From positions 1 through 64,000 of the forward strand of contig NZ_AMRJ01000012.1 in the NCBI RefSeq assembly GCF_000300995.1: a stretch of DNA of 64,000 nt, read 5' to 3'. How positions within the stretch are numbered: position 1 is the first letter of the stretch; the number at the start of each line of letters is the position of its first letter. Made by a program: the position numbers and the translations under genes. A model generated the notes under the pieces. It did no database searches. It had not been told where the DNA came from and saw only the letters and a program-made list of their open reading frames with translations. This DNA comes from Alcanivorax hongdengensis A-11-3. GTDB lineage: Bacteria > Pseudomonadota > Gammaproteobacteria > Pseudomonadales > Alcanivoracaceae. Positions 28,861 to 40,237 of the stretch are shown in pieces.

Positions 28861-29052
28861 TTGCCGCAGGGGCGCGGGCGGGGAAAAATCGGCTAAAATC
28901 CCCCATCTGTCGGGCCGCCCTGTAACCGCTGGTTATTTTTTCGCCGTTGGGCTTGCCTCCAGCGTCTGCATTAGTAAAGTGTGCGCCTCAAATTTGTCTG
29001 TGGCGGGCCGGTGCCCGCGAATGCCCGTGGTGGGCGCAATGGAGTGAAGCGA

Positions 29053-29544
29053 ATGAGCACACCGGTTGCCGTGGTGATGGGGTCCCAGTCCGACTGGGAG
29101 ACCATGAAAGAAGCCTGTGACGCCCTGACCCAGTTCAATGTGGGCTGGAAGGCCGAGGTGGTGTCTGCCCATCGCACCCCCCAGCGCATGTACGACTTCG
29201 CCAAAAGTGCCCATGAAAACGGCTACCGGGTGATCATCGCCGGTGCCGGCGGTGCCGCCCACCTGCCGGGCATGATTGCCTCGCTGACGCCGCTGCCGGT
29301 GCTGGGTGTGCCGGTGAAAAGCCGCACCCTGTCCGGGTGGGACAGCCTGCTGTCCATCGTGCAGATGCCCAAGGGCGTGGCCGTGGGCACCCTGGCCATC
29401 GGTGCAGCCGGTGCCTGGAACGCGGGCCTGCTGGCGGCGCAGATGCTGGCCGCCGGCAACCCGGACCAACTCAAGAAAATTGCCGACTGGAAGGCGTCAC
29501 GCGCCGAAGACGTGCTGGCCAATGCGGAGCTGGGCCAGGGCTAG
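29053..29544 (+). CDS. purE: N5-carboxyaminoimidazole ribonucleotide mutase
   Basis: Class I PurE converts N5-CAIR to CAIR in purine synthesis. Its 163 aa show [10 protein letters not shown], the active-site SAHRTPQRM and [11 protein letters not shown]. The start at 29053 was chosen because the upstream in-frame extension of 24 residues is not family-like. purK follows after 42 bp, as usual for the two-enzyme route. Confidence 0.96.
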   Translation: MSTPVAVVMGSQSDWETMKEACDALTQFNVGWKAEVVSAHRTPQRMYDFAKSAHENGYRVIIAGAGGAAHLPGMIASLTPLPVLGVPVKSRTLSGWDSLLSIVQMPKGVAVGTLAIGAAGAWNAGLLAAQMLAAGNPDQLKKIADWKASRAEDVLANAELGQG

Positions 29545-29586
29545 TCCCCGGCGCCGGTTCTTTTCTGTTTGACTGACGGATCTGCT

Positions 29587-30693
29587 ATGAATCGCGTACT
29601 CGTTCTCGGTGGTGGCCAGCTCGGCCTGATGATGGCGGAAGCCGCGGCGCGGCTGGGGCTGGTGGTGGACCGCTACGACCCGGAGCGGGCTCTGCTGCTG
29701 CCGGGTACCTCGGACCTGGCGGTGCCGATCAGCTGGGAAGAGTGCCAGGAACGCTACCCGGTGATCACCGTGGAGCGCGAGGCCTTTCCGGAAGCCGGTC
29801 TGTCCGCCGAGCTGGCAAAAAGTAATCGCTGCGTGGCCCGCGGCGCACTGGAAGTGATCCCCGACCGCTTCACCCAGAAATCCATGCTCGACAAGCTTGG
29901 CATTCCCACCGCACCGTGGATGACTCTGGACGCGGTAGAAGATCTGAACGCCGCCGTGGAAAAGTTCGGCGGTGTGGTGGTCAAGGCGCGTAGCGGCGGC
30001 TATGACGGCCGTGGCACCTGGATTGTTGGCGAGGGCGGTGATCTTGGCGCCGTACCCGCCGCCGAACTGGCCGGCAAGGCCATCGTCGAGAAAAAGATTC
30101 CCTTCCGCCGTGAGCTGTCCATCGTCGGCGCGCGCAGCATCAGCGGCGAGACCCTGTTCTACCCGCTCACCCGCAACTGGCACGTGGACGGCATCCTGCG
30201 CCTGAGCCTGGCGCCGGCCAATGCCAGCGCCGACCTGCAAAAGCCCGCCGAGCAGATGCTGCAACGGATCATGGAAGAGCTGGACTACGCCGGCGTGATG
30301 GCGGTGGAGTTCTTCGAAGTGGATGGTGAACTGGTGGTCAACGAGATTGCCCCGCGAGTCCACAACTCCGGCCACTGGACCCACGAAGGGGCGGACTGGT
30401 CCCAGTTCGACCTGCATGTCCATGCCCTGGCCGGCGTCCCCCTGCATGCACTCAATGTTCACGGCGCCACGGCCATGGTGAACCTGATCGGTACGCCCTT
30501 CGAAAACGCCTGGCTGCAACACCCGGGTGTGGTGCACTGGTATGGCAAGAGCGTGCGGCCGGGGCGCAAGCTCGGCCACGCCAACCTGGTGGCCGAGTCG
30601 CTGGATGGCCTGCGTGCGGCGCTGGATGCCTGGGCGGATGTGCTGCCCGAGGGTTATCAGGCGATTCTGGATTCGGAGCTGGCGCTGGGCTGA
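29587..30693 (+). CDS. purK: N5-carboxyaminoimidazole ribonucleotide synthase
   Basis: PurK is an ATP-grasp enzyme that carboxylates AIR to N5-CAIR using bicarbonate. The 368 aa begin with the biotin-carboxylase-like motif VLVLGGGQLGLMMAEAA. The ATP-grasp region has VVVKARSGGYDGRG, and the metal/ATP end has NEIAPRVHNSGHWT. It works directly with PurE and is in the same operon. Confidence 0.96.
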   Translation: MNRVLVLGGGQLGLMMAEAAARLGLVVDRYDPERALLLPGTSDLAVPISWEECQERYPVITVEREAFPEAGLSAELAKSNRCVARGALEVIPDRFTQKSMLDKLGIPTAPWMTLDAVEDLNAAVEKFGGVVVKARSGGYDGRGTWIVGEGGDLGAVPAAELAGKAIVEKKIPFRRELSIVGARSISGETLFYPLTRNWHVDGILRLSLAPANASADLQKPAEQMLQRIMEELDYAGVMAVEFFEVDGELVVNEIAPRVHNSGHWTHEGADWSQFDLHVHALAGVPLHALNVHGATAMVNLIGTPFENAWLQHPGVVHWYGKSVRPGRKLGHANLVAESLDGLRAALDAWADVLPEGYQAILDSELALG

Positions 30694-30782
30694 GCCGGTC
30701 CGGGTGGCTTGCGACAACGGCCATCGCCGACAGGTTGGCACAAAGCCGCCATGACATAATCAGCCTCTGTGGGGGTATCAGG

Positions 30783-31361
30783 GTGTCCATATCCAGCTTT
30801 GTCAGCCGCTATAAACGCCTGTTGCTGGTGCTGGCCATGCTGGTGTTGCTGGCACTGGTGATGGAGGTGACCGGTCTGCGCGAGCAGCTGTCGCTAGCCT
30901 TCCTGCGTGATCTATTACAGCACAACCCGGTGTCCGGGGTGCTGATCTTCATCGTCATCTTCATGCTCGGTAACCTGGTACAGCTGCCCGGCTGGATCTT
31001 CCTGGCCGCAGCGATTCTGGCGCTGGGTACCGTGGAGGGCGGGCTGGTTACCTACGTGGCCGCCTGCCTGTCGTGCCTGGTGACCTTTGTGGTGGTGCGG
31101 GGGCTCGGGGGCCAGGCACTGGAACAGATCGACAAGCCCCTGGCCCGCCGTATCCTCGATCGCCTGGACAGTCACCCGGTGCGCAGCGTGGCGCTGCTTC
31201 GCCTGCTGTTCCAGACCATGCCGGCGCTCAATTACACCCTGGCGCTGACCGGCGTGCGGCTGCGCGAATACATGATTGGCACCCTGGTCGGCCTGCCGCT
31301 GCCGCTGCTGCTTTACTGCCTGTTCTTCGACCGCATTGCCCGGGTCATGCACCTGCTCTGA
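30783..31361 (+). CDS. VTT/SNARE-associated domain membrane protein (TVP38-like)
   Basis: This inner-membrane protein of about 192 aa belongs to the TVP38/TMEM64 (DedA-like, VTT) superfamily. The core has a re-entrant-type FMLGNLVQLPGWIFLAAAIL, RLLFQTMPALNYTLALTG and a terminal hydrophobic helix. Proteins of this type are linked to lipid scrambling or transport of polyprenyl- or phospholipids. The GTG at 30783 was chosen with GGGGGT upstream; a TTG at 30735 would add 16 residues. Confidence 0.75.
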   Translation: MSISSFVSRYKRLLLVLAMLVLLALVMEVTGLREQLSLAFLRDLLQHNPVSGVLIFIVIFMLGNLVQLPGWIFLAAAILALGTVEGGLVTYVAACLSCLVTFVVVRGLGGQALEQIDKPLARRILDRLDSHPVRSVALLRLLFQTMPALNYTLALTGVRLREYMIGTLVGLPLPLLLYCLFFDRIARVMHLL

Positions 31362-31373
31362 TCGCGCCTCTGC

Positions 31374-31610
31374 TCAATGGCGCAACAGGGCGCTGAGCGA
31401 ATCCACCGCTTCCGCCCATTGCGCATCCTCACGAATGGCTTCGGCCAGAAATCGTGCCTGGGAATCGTTCCAGAACGGCGCCTGATGCAGGTGCATACTG
31501 GCCTCCAGCTGGCCGGCATGGTCGTGGATGAAATCTTCGATGGCCTGATCGTTACTGGCCAGGCCGAGTTGGGAAAACAGGCTGTTGAGGTCGTGGGTGG
31601 CGGTATCCAT
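31374..31610 (-). CDS. DUF2789 family protein
   Basis: This is a 78-aa acidic helical protein that matches DUF2789 of Gammaproteobacteria (HDLNSLFSQLGLASND, APFWNDSQARFLAEAI). Its function is unknown. The ATG at 31610 has GGGAGAG 4 bases upstream, which decides against a longer start. It lies beyond the ridA terminator and is probably a separate unit. Confidence 0.8.
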   Translation of the reverse strand: MDTATHDLNSLFSQLGLASNDQAIEDFIHDHAGQLEASMHLHQAPFWNDSQARFLAEAIREDAQWAEAVDSLSALLRH

Positions 31611-31706
31611 GTCGCTCTCCCGAGAGTTCGAGAAAAGGCCGGGCGGCGTTCCTGTCGCCCTCGTGATCATGGTGCGCTTTTATGACGGGTCTGTCAGCCT
31701 GCCGGT

Positions 31707-31737
31707 AAAACAAAAACGCCCGCCGTAGGCGGGCGTT
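31707..31737 (-). terminator. Intrinsic terminator after ridA
   Basis: On the minus strand, AACGCCCGCC / GGCGGGCGTT with a TAC loop runs into five T. It lies 17 bases after the ridA stop and ends the gmk-rpoZ-spoT-ridA series. Confidence 0.88.
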
Positions 31738-31753
31738 CGGGCTGCCTGATCAA

Positions 31754-32140
31754 TCAGGCAATATCCATGATGCCGTCCATTTCCACGCCGGCGCCCTTGG
31801 GCAGGGCGGCCACGCCGATGGCGGCCCGGGCCGGGTAGGGTTGCTTGAAGTGACGTGCCATCACTTCGTTGACCAGCGTGAAGTGGCTCAGGTCGGTGAG
31901 GAAGATGTTCAGTTTGACGATATCCTGCAGGCTGCCGCCGGCGGCTTCGCAAACCGCAGTCAGATTACTGAATACCTGCTCGATCTGGGCTTCCATGTCA
32001 CCGTCCACCAGTTCCATGGTGGCCGGCACCAGCGGGATCTGGCCGGACAGATAAACCACGGAGCCGGCCTTGATGGCCTGGGAGTAGGTGCCGATCGCCT
32101 GGGGCGCCTTGTCGGTGCTGATTACGGAATGGTTGGACAT
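31754..32140 (-). CDS. ridA: 2-iminobutanoate/2-iminopropanoate deaminase RidA
   Basis: RidA hydrolyses reactive enamine/imine intermediates released by PLP enzymes such as threonine dehydratase. The 128 aa end with the family block [20 protein letters not shown], holding the substrate-binding Arg and the terminal Glu. [19 protein letters not shown] is the N-terminal signature. It follows spoT, a common neighbour. A REP-like element lies between the two. Confidence 0.94.
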   Translation of the reverse strand: MSNHSVISTDKAPQAIGTYSQAIKAGSVVYLSGQIPLVPATMELVDGDMEAQIEQVFSNLTAVCEAAGGSLQDIVKLNIFLTDLSHFTLVNEVMARHFKQPYPARAAIGVAALPKGAGVEMDGIMDIA

Positions 32141-32266
32141 GGTTCGGTTCTTTGGTTGTGCTGCCGGCCACCGGGCCGACAGGCGAAAACAGGGAAGCGG
32201 CTATGCTGGCACGGTGCCTGGTCTCACGCAACATTGCAGTGGGGCACAGGGCACGCTGTATGCGAC

Positions 32267-32325
32267 TTGTGGGAGCTTGCTTGCAAGCGAATGATCCGGG
32301 TTCGCGTGCTAGCACGCTCCTACAC
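32267..32325. repeat. REP-like inverted pair, GGAGC/TTGC family (copy 3)
   Basis: TTGTGGGAGCTTGCTTGCAA (32267-32286) faces TTCGCGTGCTAGCACGCTCC (32301-32320), with GTGGGAG and GTAGGAG-type ends. It fills part of the 200-bp spoT-ridA gap. Confidence 0.75.
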
Positions 32326-32340
32326 TGGGCTCGGCACGAA

Positions 32341-34452
32341 TTACAGCCGATGAATGCGAACGATGCTGTCCAGGGTGCGCAGTTTCTTGATGATGCGGGC
32401 CAGCTGGATACGGTCGCGTACCGACATGGTGACATTGAGGGTGGTCAGGGTCGGATCTTTCTCGGCCATGTCGATGGTGTCGATGTTGGAGCCCAGCTCC
32501 GAGACGCTGTTGGCCAGGGTGGCCAGCACGCCGCGTTTGTTGATCATCTCGATGCGCAGGGCGGCGGTGAATTCCTGCTCCACCTGTTTGTCCCAGCTCA
32601 GGGCGATGCACTTCTCCGGCGCGTTACGCATTTCCGCCAGCAGGTTCTTGCAGGTGTCGCGGTGCACCACGATGCCGCGCCCGGCGCTCAGGTGGCCGAT
32701 GATGGTGTCACCGGGTAGCGGGTGGCAGCACTTGGCATAGCTGACCATCAGGCCCTCACTGCCGCGGATCGCCAGCGGGCGGCGATCGTCTTCGTGGGAG
32801 CGCTCGTCATCCTCGCGGGCGCCGGCCAGCTTGCGTGCCACCAGCGGGGCCAGGCGGTTACCCATGCCGATGTCTTCCAGCAGGTCATCCAGTTGGGCGT
32901 AACCGTTGCCGGCCAGTTCGCTTACCACCCGTTCAATGGGCAGCTCGTCCATGCCCACTTCGTAGGCATGCAGGGCCTTTTCCAGTAGCCGTTCGCCCAG
33001 TTCCACCGCGTCCTCGCGGCGCTGCTGCTTGAGGAAGTGGCGGATGTTGGAGCGCGCCTTGCCGGTGACCACGAAGTTGAGCCAGGCCGGGTTGGGAGTG
33101 GCGCTGGGCGCGGTGATGATCTTCACCGTCTGGCCGGATTCCAGCGGCGTGGACAGTGCCGCCAGCTTGCCATCGATGCGCGCGGCCACGCACTTGTTGC
33201 CCACCTTGGTATGCACCGCGTAGGCGAAATCCACCGGCGTGGCGCCCACCGGCAGCTCCTTGATGTCGCCCTTGGGGGTGAACACATAGGCCTCGTCCGG
33301 GAACAGGTCCACCTTGACGTTCTCGATGAACTCCATGGAGTTGCCGGCTTTCTGCTGCAGCTCCAGCAGCCGTTGCATCCAGCTCTGGGTGCGACTGTGG
33401 GTGGGCGAGCCGGGTTCGTCGTCGGCCTTGTAGAGCCAGTGGGCGGCGATGCCGTTGTTGGCCATGGCCTCCATTTCCTCGGTGCGGATCTGCATTTCCA
33501 GGGGAATGCCGGAGCGCGCCTTGAGGGTGGTGTGCAGCGACTGGTAGCCGTTGGCCTTGGGAATGGCGATGTAGTCCTTGAAGCGGTTGGGGATCGGTGT
33601 GAAGTAGTTATGCACCGCGCCCAGTACCCGGTAGCAGGTGTCCACCCGGTCGACGATGATACGAAAGCCGAACACATCCATGATGTCGGAGAACGGTTTG
33701 TGCTGCTCCTTCATCTTGGTATAGATGCTGTACAGGTGTTTCTCGCGCCCCAACACCCGCGCCTCGATGCCTTCCTCTTCCAGGCAATGTTCCAGGCTGG
33801 TCTTGATGGTGGTGAGGATTTCCTTGCGGTTGCCCCGGGCCTTCTTCACCGCCTGGCCGATTAGCCGGGCGCGCATGGGATAGATGGCGTGGAAGGCCAG
33901 GTCCTCGTATTCCACCCGCATGTTGTACATGCCCAGCCGGAAGGCGATGGGGGCGTACAGTTCCAGGGTTTCGGTGGCGATGCGGCGGCGCTTTTCTGCG
34001 CGCATCACATGCAGGGTGCGCATGTTGTGCAGGCGGTCGGCGAGCTTGATCAGGATGACGCGGATGTCCCGGGTCATGGCCAGCATCATCTTGCGCAGGT
34101 TTTCCGCCTGCTGCTCGGCCTTGGACTCGAACTTGATCTGGGCGATCTTGGAGACGCCGTCCACCAGCTCGGCCACTTCCTCACTGAACTCGGTGGCCAG
34201 CTGTTCCTTGGTGATGCCGGTATCCTCGATCACATCGTGCAGCATGGCGGCCATCAGGGAGGCATGGTCCATGTGCATGTCGGTGAGGATATTGGCGACG
34301 GCCAGCGGGTGGGTGATGTAAGGGTCGCCGGTGCGACGGTATTGCCCCTCGTGGGCCTGCTCGGCAAACCGGTACGCGCGAACGACCTGGGCGATCTGTT
34401 CGTCGTCCAGATAACTGCGAAGCCGTTTTTCCAGGTTATGGATGGTGGGCAA
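32341..34452 (-). CDS. spoT: Bifunctional (p)ppGpp synthetase/hydrolase SpoT
   Basis: SpoT makes and degrades the stringent alarmone (p)ppGpp. The 703 aa contain an active HD hydrolase domain (H48, H72-D73 in LHDVIEDTG), a synthetase domain with FGFRIIVDRVDTCYR, a TGS domain (about 385-445) and a C-terminal ACT domain. The intact HD motif marks it as SpoT and not RelA. The start is TTG at 34452 with GAGGA upstream. It follows gmk and rpoZ in the conserved order. Confidence 0.96.
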   Translation of the reverse strand: MPTIHNLEKRLRSYLDDEQIAQVVRAYRFAEQAHEGQYRRTGDPYITHPLAVANILTDMHMDHASLMAAMLHDVIEDTGITKEQLATEFSEEVAELVDGVSKIAQIKFESKAEQQAENLRKMMLAMTRDIRVILIKLADRLHNMRTLHVMRAEKRRRIATETLELYAPIAFRLGMYNMRVEYEDLAFHAIYPMRARLIGQAVKKARGNRKEILTTIKTSLEHCLEEEGIEARVLGREKHLYSIYTKMKEQHKPFSDIMDVFGFRIIVDRVDTCYRVLGAVHNYFTPIPNRFKDYIAIPKANGYQSLHTTLKARSGIPLEMQIRTEEMEAMANNGIAAHWLYKADDEPGSPTHSRTQSWMQRLLELQQKAGNSMEFIENVKVDLFPDEAYVFTPKGDIKELPVGATPVDFAYAVHTKVGNKCVAARIDGKLAALSTPLESGQTVKIITAPSATPNPAWLNFVVTGKARSNIRHFLKQQRREDAVELGERLLEKALHAYEVGMDELPIERVVSELAGNGYAQLDDLLEDIGMGNRLAPLVARKLAGAREDDERSHEDDRRPLAIRGSEGLMVSYAKCCHPLPGDTIIGHLSAGRGIVVHRDTCKNLLAEMRNAPEKCIALSWDKQVEQEFTAALRIEMINKRGVLATLANSVSELGSNIDTIDMAEKDPTLTTLNVTMSVRDRIQLARIIKKLRTLDSIVRIHRL

Positions 34453-34584
34453 AAGTCCTCGTCACGCCCCGGGGCGAATAGCGGTTACGTTAGCTTTAGC
34501 TTAGATTTGGCCGCAGGTTTTGTCTATGACAAGAATGACGGGCAAGCGCGCTGAACGCTTGAAAAGGCAGGGAAAAATCAGATC

Positions 34585-34606
34585 AGCGAGGCCGGGCGGC
34601 CTCGCT
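34585..34606 (-). terminator. Hairpin after rpoZ, possible terminator
   Basis: A perfect stem AGCGAGGCCG / CGGCCTCGCT with a 2-base centre lies 17 bases past the rpoZ stop. On the minus strand a T-run follows only after 8 bases, so it may attenuate transcription into spoT without fully ending it. Confidence 0.45.
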
Positions 34607-34623
34607 GCGCAACAGCCGGGCGC

Positions 34624-34887
34624 TTATTCGCCGAAGGACTGGGTCAGCAGGGCCAGCTCATCCACGTCGGCACTGCGGTCGGCCACCGGGTTGTCCACGG
34701 ACTCGGCGGTCACATGGCCTTCGGCGATTTCGCGCAGGGCGACCACGGTGGGCTTGTCGTTTTCCCAGGCCACACGCGGCTCCTTACCGCCGGTTTGCAG
34801 CTGACGGGCGCGCTTGCCGGCGACCAGTACCAGCTCAAAACGGTTATCCAGCTTTTCCAGACAATCTTCTACGGTAACTCGGGCCAT
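34624..34887 (-). CDS. rpoZ: RNA polymerase omega subunit
   Basis: Omega aids RNA polymerase assembly and forms part of a ppGpp site. The 87 aa begin [20 protein letters not shown], with ARQLQ and [13 protein letters not shown] following. It lies between gmk and spoT, which is conserved. The 195-bp gap upstream to gmk contains a REP-family element. Confidence 0.97.
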   Translation of the reverse strand: MARVTVEDCLEKLDNRFELVLVAGKRARQLQTGGKEPRVAWENDKPTVVALREIAEGHVTAESVDNPVADRSADVDELALLTQSFGE

Positions 34888-35032
34888 GCTGTTCTCCTAC
34901 AGGGTGGCGTCGCCGCAAGGGCCACGCCCAAAATTCGCAAGGGGAGCGATTTTACTGGCGAATCGCTGACCAGTCCAGCGGCCAACTGCCCGCAGGGCAG
35001 AAATCCTGCGGGGCGCCGCCGCTCGGATACGG

Positions 35033-35076
35033 TACTGGCGGAGATGGGCTAATGCCCATTTCCGCCCTGCGGGCGT
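35033..35076. repeat. GTAGGGCGG-family REP, single copy
   Basis: GGCGGAGATGGGCTAATGCC (35038-35057) continues into CATTTCCGCCCTGCGG. This is the same hairpin pattern as the elements at 17.1 kb and around the RAYT gene. It lies just past the gmk stop. Confidence 0.7.
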
Positions 35077-35082
35077 GTGTGT

Positions 35083-37513
<2,431 letters not shown>

Positions 37514-37625
37514 CGGCCAGGCTGCAAATTCCGCTGTTCGTACCGCCGACAAGGCGCGCATGATAGCGATAGCACCGGGGCGCGAATGCGCCCCCCCAAC
37601 GTTCAACTGGACTCGATACCCTTTT

Positions 37626-38615
37626 ATGCAGGACAGCCCCATCAGCGCCAGCGTGGATTTTGACCGTGATGGCGTTCAGCACGGCTTTCTCAAACTGCCC
37701 CATTCCCATGATGATTCGGCCTGGGGCAATGTAATGATTCCCATCACGGTGATTCGCCATGGCGACGGGCCCACGGCCCTGCTCACCGGCGGCAACCATG
37801 GCGATGAGTATGAAGGCACCACGGCGCTACTGAAGCTGGCCAACCGTCTACAGGCGGATGACATCACCGGGCGGGTGATTGTGGTGCCGATGATGAACCA
37901 CCCGGCGGCCCTCAACGGCAGCCGCACTTCACCGCTGGATGGCGGCAATCTCAATCGCTGTTTCCCAGGCAACCCGGCGGGCACGCTCACCGAAAAGATC
38001 GCCGACTACTTTACCCGTTACCTGGTGCCGATCAGCGATGTGGTGCTGGACATGCACTCCGGCGGCCGCACTCTTGATCTGCTGCCCTTCGCCGCCACCC
38101 ATCGCATGACCGACCGGGCGTTCGAGGCCCGTTGCCTGGCCGGCGCCACCGCCTTCGGCGCGCCTTACACCCTGTTTATGGCGGAGCTGGAAGGCAATGT
38201 GCTGTTCGATTCCGTGGTGGAGGGCCAGGGCAAGGTATTTATCAGCACCGAGCTGCGTGGCGGCGGCACCACCACGCCACAGAGTGTGGCGCTGGCCGAA
38301 CGCGGCGTGGACAACGTACTGCGGTTTGCCGGCATTCTTCCCGGTGAGCCGGTGGCGGTCGTGTCACAGGCGCTGGAAATCCCGCACAGTGATTACTACC
38401 GTGTCAGTGAGCATGACGGCCTGCTGGAGTTTGCCGTGGCCCTGGGTGACAGCGTCAAGGCCGGCCAGGAAATCGCCCGTGTGCACAGCATGGTGCGCAC
38501 CGGCGAAGCGCCGCATATTTACCGGTCCCCCTGCGACGGCATCCTGCTGGGCCGCCGGCACCCGGCCCGGGTCAGTATCGGTGATACCTTCGCGGTGCTG
38601 GCGGTGCCACGCTAG
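37626..38615 (+). CDS. Zinc-dependent deacylase, DoeB-like (AstE/AspA family)
   Basis: This 329-aa M14-like hydrolase of the succinylglutamate desuccinylase/aspartoacylase family has zinc ligands H58 and E61 (GGNHGDEYEG) and H144 (LDMHSGG). The N-terminal region (DGVQHGFLKLP, SAWGNVMIPITVI) resembles DoeB, which deacetylates N-alpha-acetyl-diaminobutyrate in ectoine breakdown. Other doe genes (doeA, doeC, doeD) are not nearby, so the substrate is uncertain. The start MQDSPISAS was chosen from conservation; its ribosome-binding site is weak. Confidence 0.75.
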   Translation: MQDSPISASVDFDRDGVQHGFLKLPHSHDDSAWGNVMIPITVIRHGDGPTALLTGGNHGDEYEGTTALLKLANRLQADDITGRVIVVPMMNHPAALNGSRTSPLDGGNLNRCFPGNPAGTLTEKIADYFTRYLVPISDVVLDMHSGGRTLDLLPFAATHRMTDRAFEARCLAGATAFGAPYTLFMAELEGNVLFDSVVEGQGKVFISTELRGGGTTTPQSVALAERGVDNVLRFAGILPGEPVAVVSQALEIPHSDYYRVSEHDGLLEFAVALGDSVKAGQEIARVHSMVRTGEAPHIYRSPCDGILLGRRHPARVSIGDTFAVLAVPR

Positions 38616-38734
38616 CCATGGGGCGGCCATTTCATGATGCAGGTCATGGCTGCCCGTTGGACATGCACGGATACTGCCCATGATGTCGATGGGGTAAGAC
38701 GCCCAGGATTGACAGGAACAGGGAGGAAGGCACT

Positions 38735-39193
38735 GTGAATGTGGAGACAATCGCGGATGTGATTCACTGGTCCCGTGAGGTACATCGCCAACTGGCAGAG
38801 TGCATGGAGCGGGGCTGGCAGGAAGAAAGCCGCGAGCGGGTGCGCATGCTGATGGCCTACATCAGTGATCACGAGCGCCGCCTGGATGCGGTGCTCAAGG
38901 CCTCTGAAGCGGATGCCGGTCGCGGCACCCTCAATACCTGGTTCTATGATTACGTTCAGGCGAACCCGGAGGCCATGAAAATGACCTGTAGCCTGGACGG
39001 CCACACCGCCGACACCAACAGCCTGCTGGCGTACGTGCTGGAAATGCACGAAGTGCTGATCCGGCTGTATCGCTATCTGGCGGGCCGGGCGCACGTGGAA
39101 ACCGTGCGCGAGGAGCTGGATGCCCTGTTGTCCCTGGAAGAACACGAGGCCATGCGCATGGCCCGGGATGCCCAGCGGCTGGATGACTTGTAG
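38735..39193 (+). CDS. Possible ferritin-like four-helix protein, unknown function
   Basis: This 152-aa, wholly helical soluble protein has acidic/His pairs placed once per predicted helix: E15/H17, D45-H46-E47, E103/H105/E106 and E135-E136-H137. This pattern resembles the di-metal site of ferritin-like bundles, but I cannot assign a family. The start is GTG with GGAGGAAGG 4-5 bases upstream. It stands alone between the DoeB-like gene and convergent yicC. Confidence 0.65.
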   Translation: MNVETIADVIHWSREVHRQLAECMERGWQEESRERVRMLMAYISDHERRLDAVLKASEADAGRGTLNTWFYDYVQANPEAMKMTCSLDGHTADTNSLLAYVLEMHEVLIRLYRYLAGRAHVETVREELDALLSLEEHEAMRMARDAQRLDDL

Positions 39194-39200
39194 GCCGGTG

Positions 39201-39223
39201 GCCCCGCGCGGATGACGCGGGGC
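39201..39223. terminator. Hairpin between convergent genes
   Basis: A perfect stem GCCCCGCG / CGCGGGGC with a 7-base loop lies between the ferritin-like gene and yicC, which are tail to tail. No T-run follows on either side, so termination is only suggested. Confidence 0.45.
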
Positions 39224-39230
39224 GGGTGGG

Positions 39231-40094
39231 TTATTCGATATTCTGGATCTGTTCGCGCATCTGCTCGATCAGCACCTTTAGTTCTACCGCGGCGGCGGTG
39301 GTTTCGCTGTCCACCGACTTGCTGGCCAGGGTATTGGCTTCGCGGTTGAGTTCCTGCATCAGGAAGTCCAGGCGCCGGCCGATATGGCCCCCTTTCTTGA
39401 GGATGCGGCGTACCTCGGTGACGTGGGTTGCCAGGCGGTCCAGCTCCTCGTCCACGTCCATCTTCTGGGCCAGCAACACCAGCTCCTGCTCCAGACGATC
39501 CGGGTCCGGGGTGTCCAGCACGTCCTTGACGCGATTGCGCAGGCGCTCGCGCAGGGCGTCCTTGATGCGTGGCAGGGCGCTGCGCACGATGGCCACCTGG
39601 TCGGTGATGCCATCCAGCCGATCTTCAATCAGCTTGCCCAGTTGTTCGCCTTCCCGGGCGCGGGTGTCGAGCAGGGCGGTGAGCGTTTCATCCAGCAGGC
39701 TGAGGGCCTCGCTGTGCAGTTGTTCGGCATCCAGTTCACGGGTGCTGAGTACGCCCGGGTAGCGCAGGATTTCCATCGGGTTGACCTGGCCGGGATGTTG
39801 CACCAGGTCGCCCACGCGGCGGGAGACGTCGGACAGCTGTTTGACCAGTTCTTCGTTGAGCTCCAGGGCGGCATCGGCGTTGTCTTGCTGCAGGCGCAAG
39901 GTGACTTCCACCTTGCCGCGCGCCAGGGCCTGGCGGCAGCGTTCACGCACGGCGTTTTCCAGGGCGCGCACGGACTCCGGCAGGCGCGGGCTCACTTCCA
40001 GGTAGCGGTGGTTCACGGATTTGATTTCCCAGGCCAGGCTGTAGCCCTCCAGGTGGCGATCGGTCCGGGCAAAGGCCGTCATACTGCGAATCAT
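39231..40094 (-). CDS. yicC: YicC family endoribonuclease/adaptor
   Basis: YicC-family proteins are ribonucleases or RNase adaptors; E. coli YicC acts on the small RNA RyhB. The 287 aa start MIRSMTAFAR and contain VNHRYLEVSPRLPES. They end with the conserved LDFLMQELNREANTLASKS. The start at 40094 follows the family N-terminus. It is divergent from rph, as in E. coli. Confidence 0.93.
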   Translation of the reverse strand: MIRSMTAFARTDRHLEGYSLAWEIKSVNHRYLEVSPRLPESVRALENAVRERCRQALARGKVEVTLRLQQDNADAALELNEELVKQLSDVSRRVGDLVQHPGQVNPMEILRYPGVLSTRELDAEQLHSEALSLLDETLTALLDTRAREGEQLGKLIEDRLDGITDQVAIVRSALPRIKDALRERLRNRVKDVLDTPDPDRLEQELVLLAQKMDVDEELDRLATHVTEVRRILKKGGHIGRRLDFLMQELNREANTLASKSVDSETTAAAVELKVLIEQMREQIQNIE

Positions 40095-40237
40095 GGTGGA
40101 ACCTCGGCTTGGTCTAGAGGCGCCTAGTGTAGGGGCTGCCGGCAGGATTTTCATCCGTGGCGCAGGAAACGCGCAGACCCGGGCCTGCCTTTGCTACAAT
40201 GGCGGCCCTTTTACGCGATCAGCAGCAAGGAGTTTTC

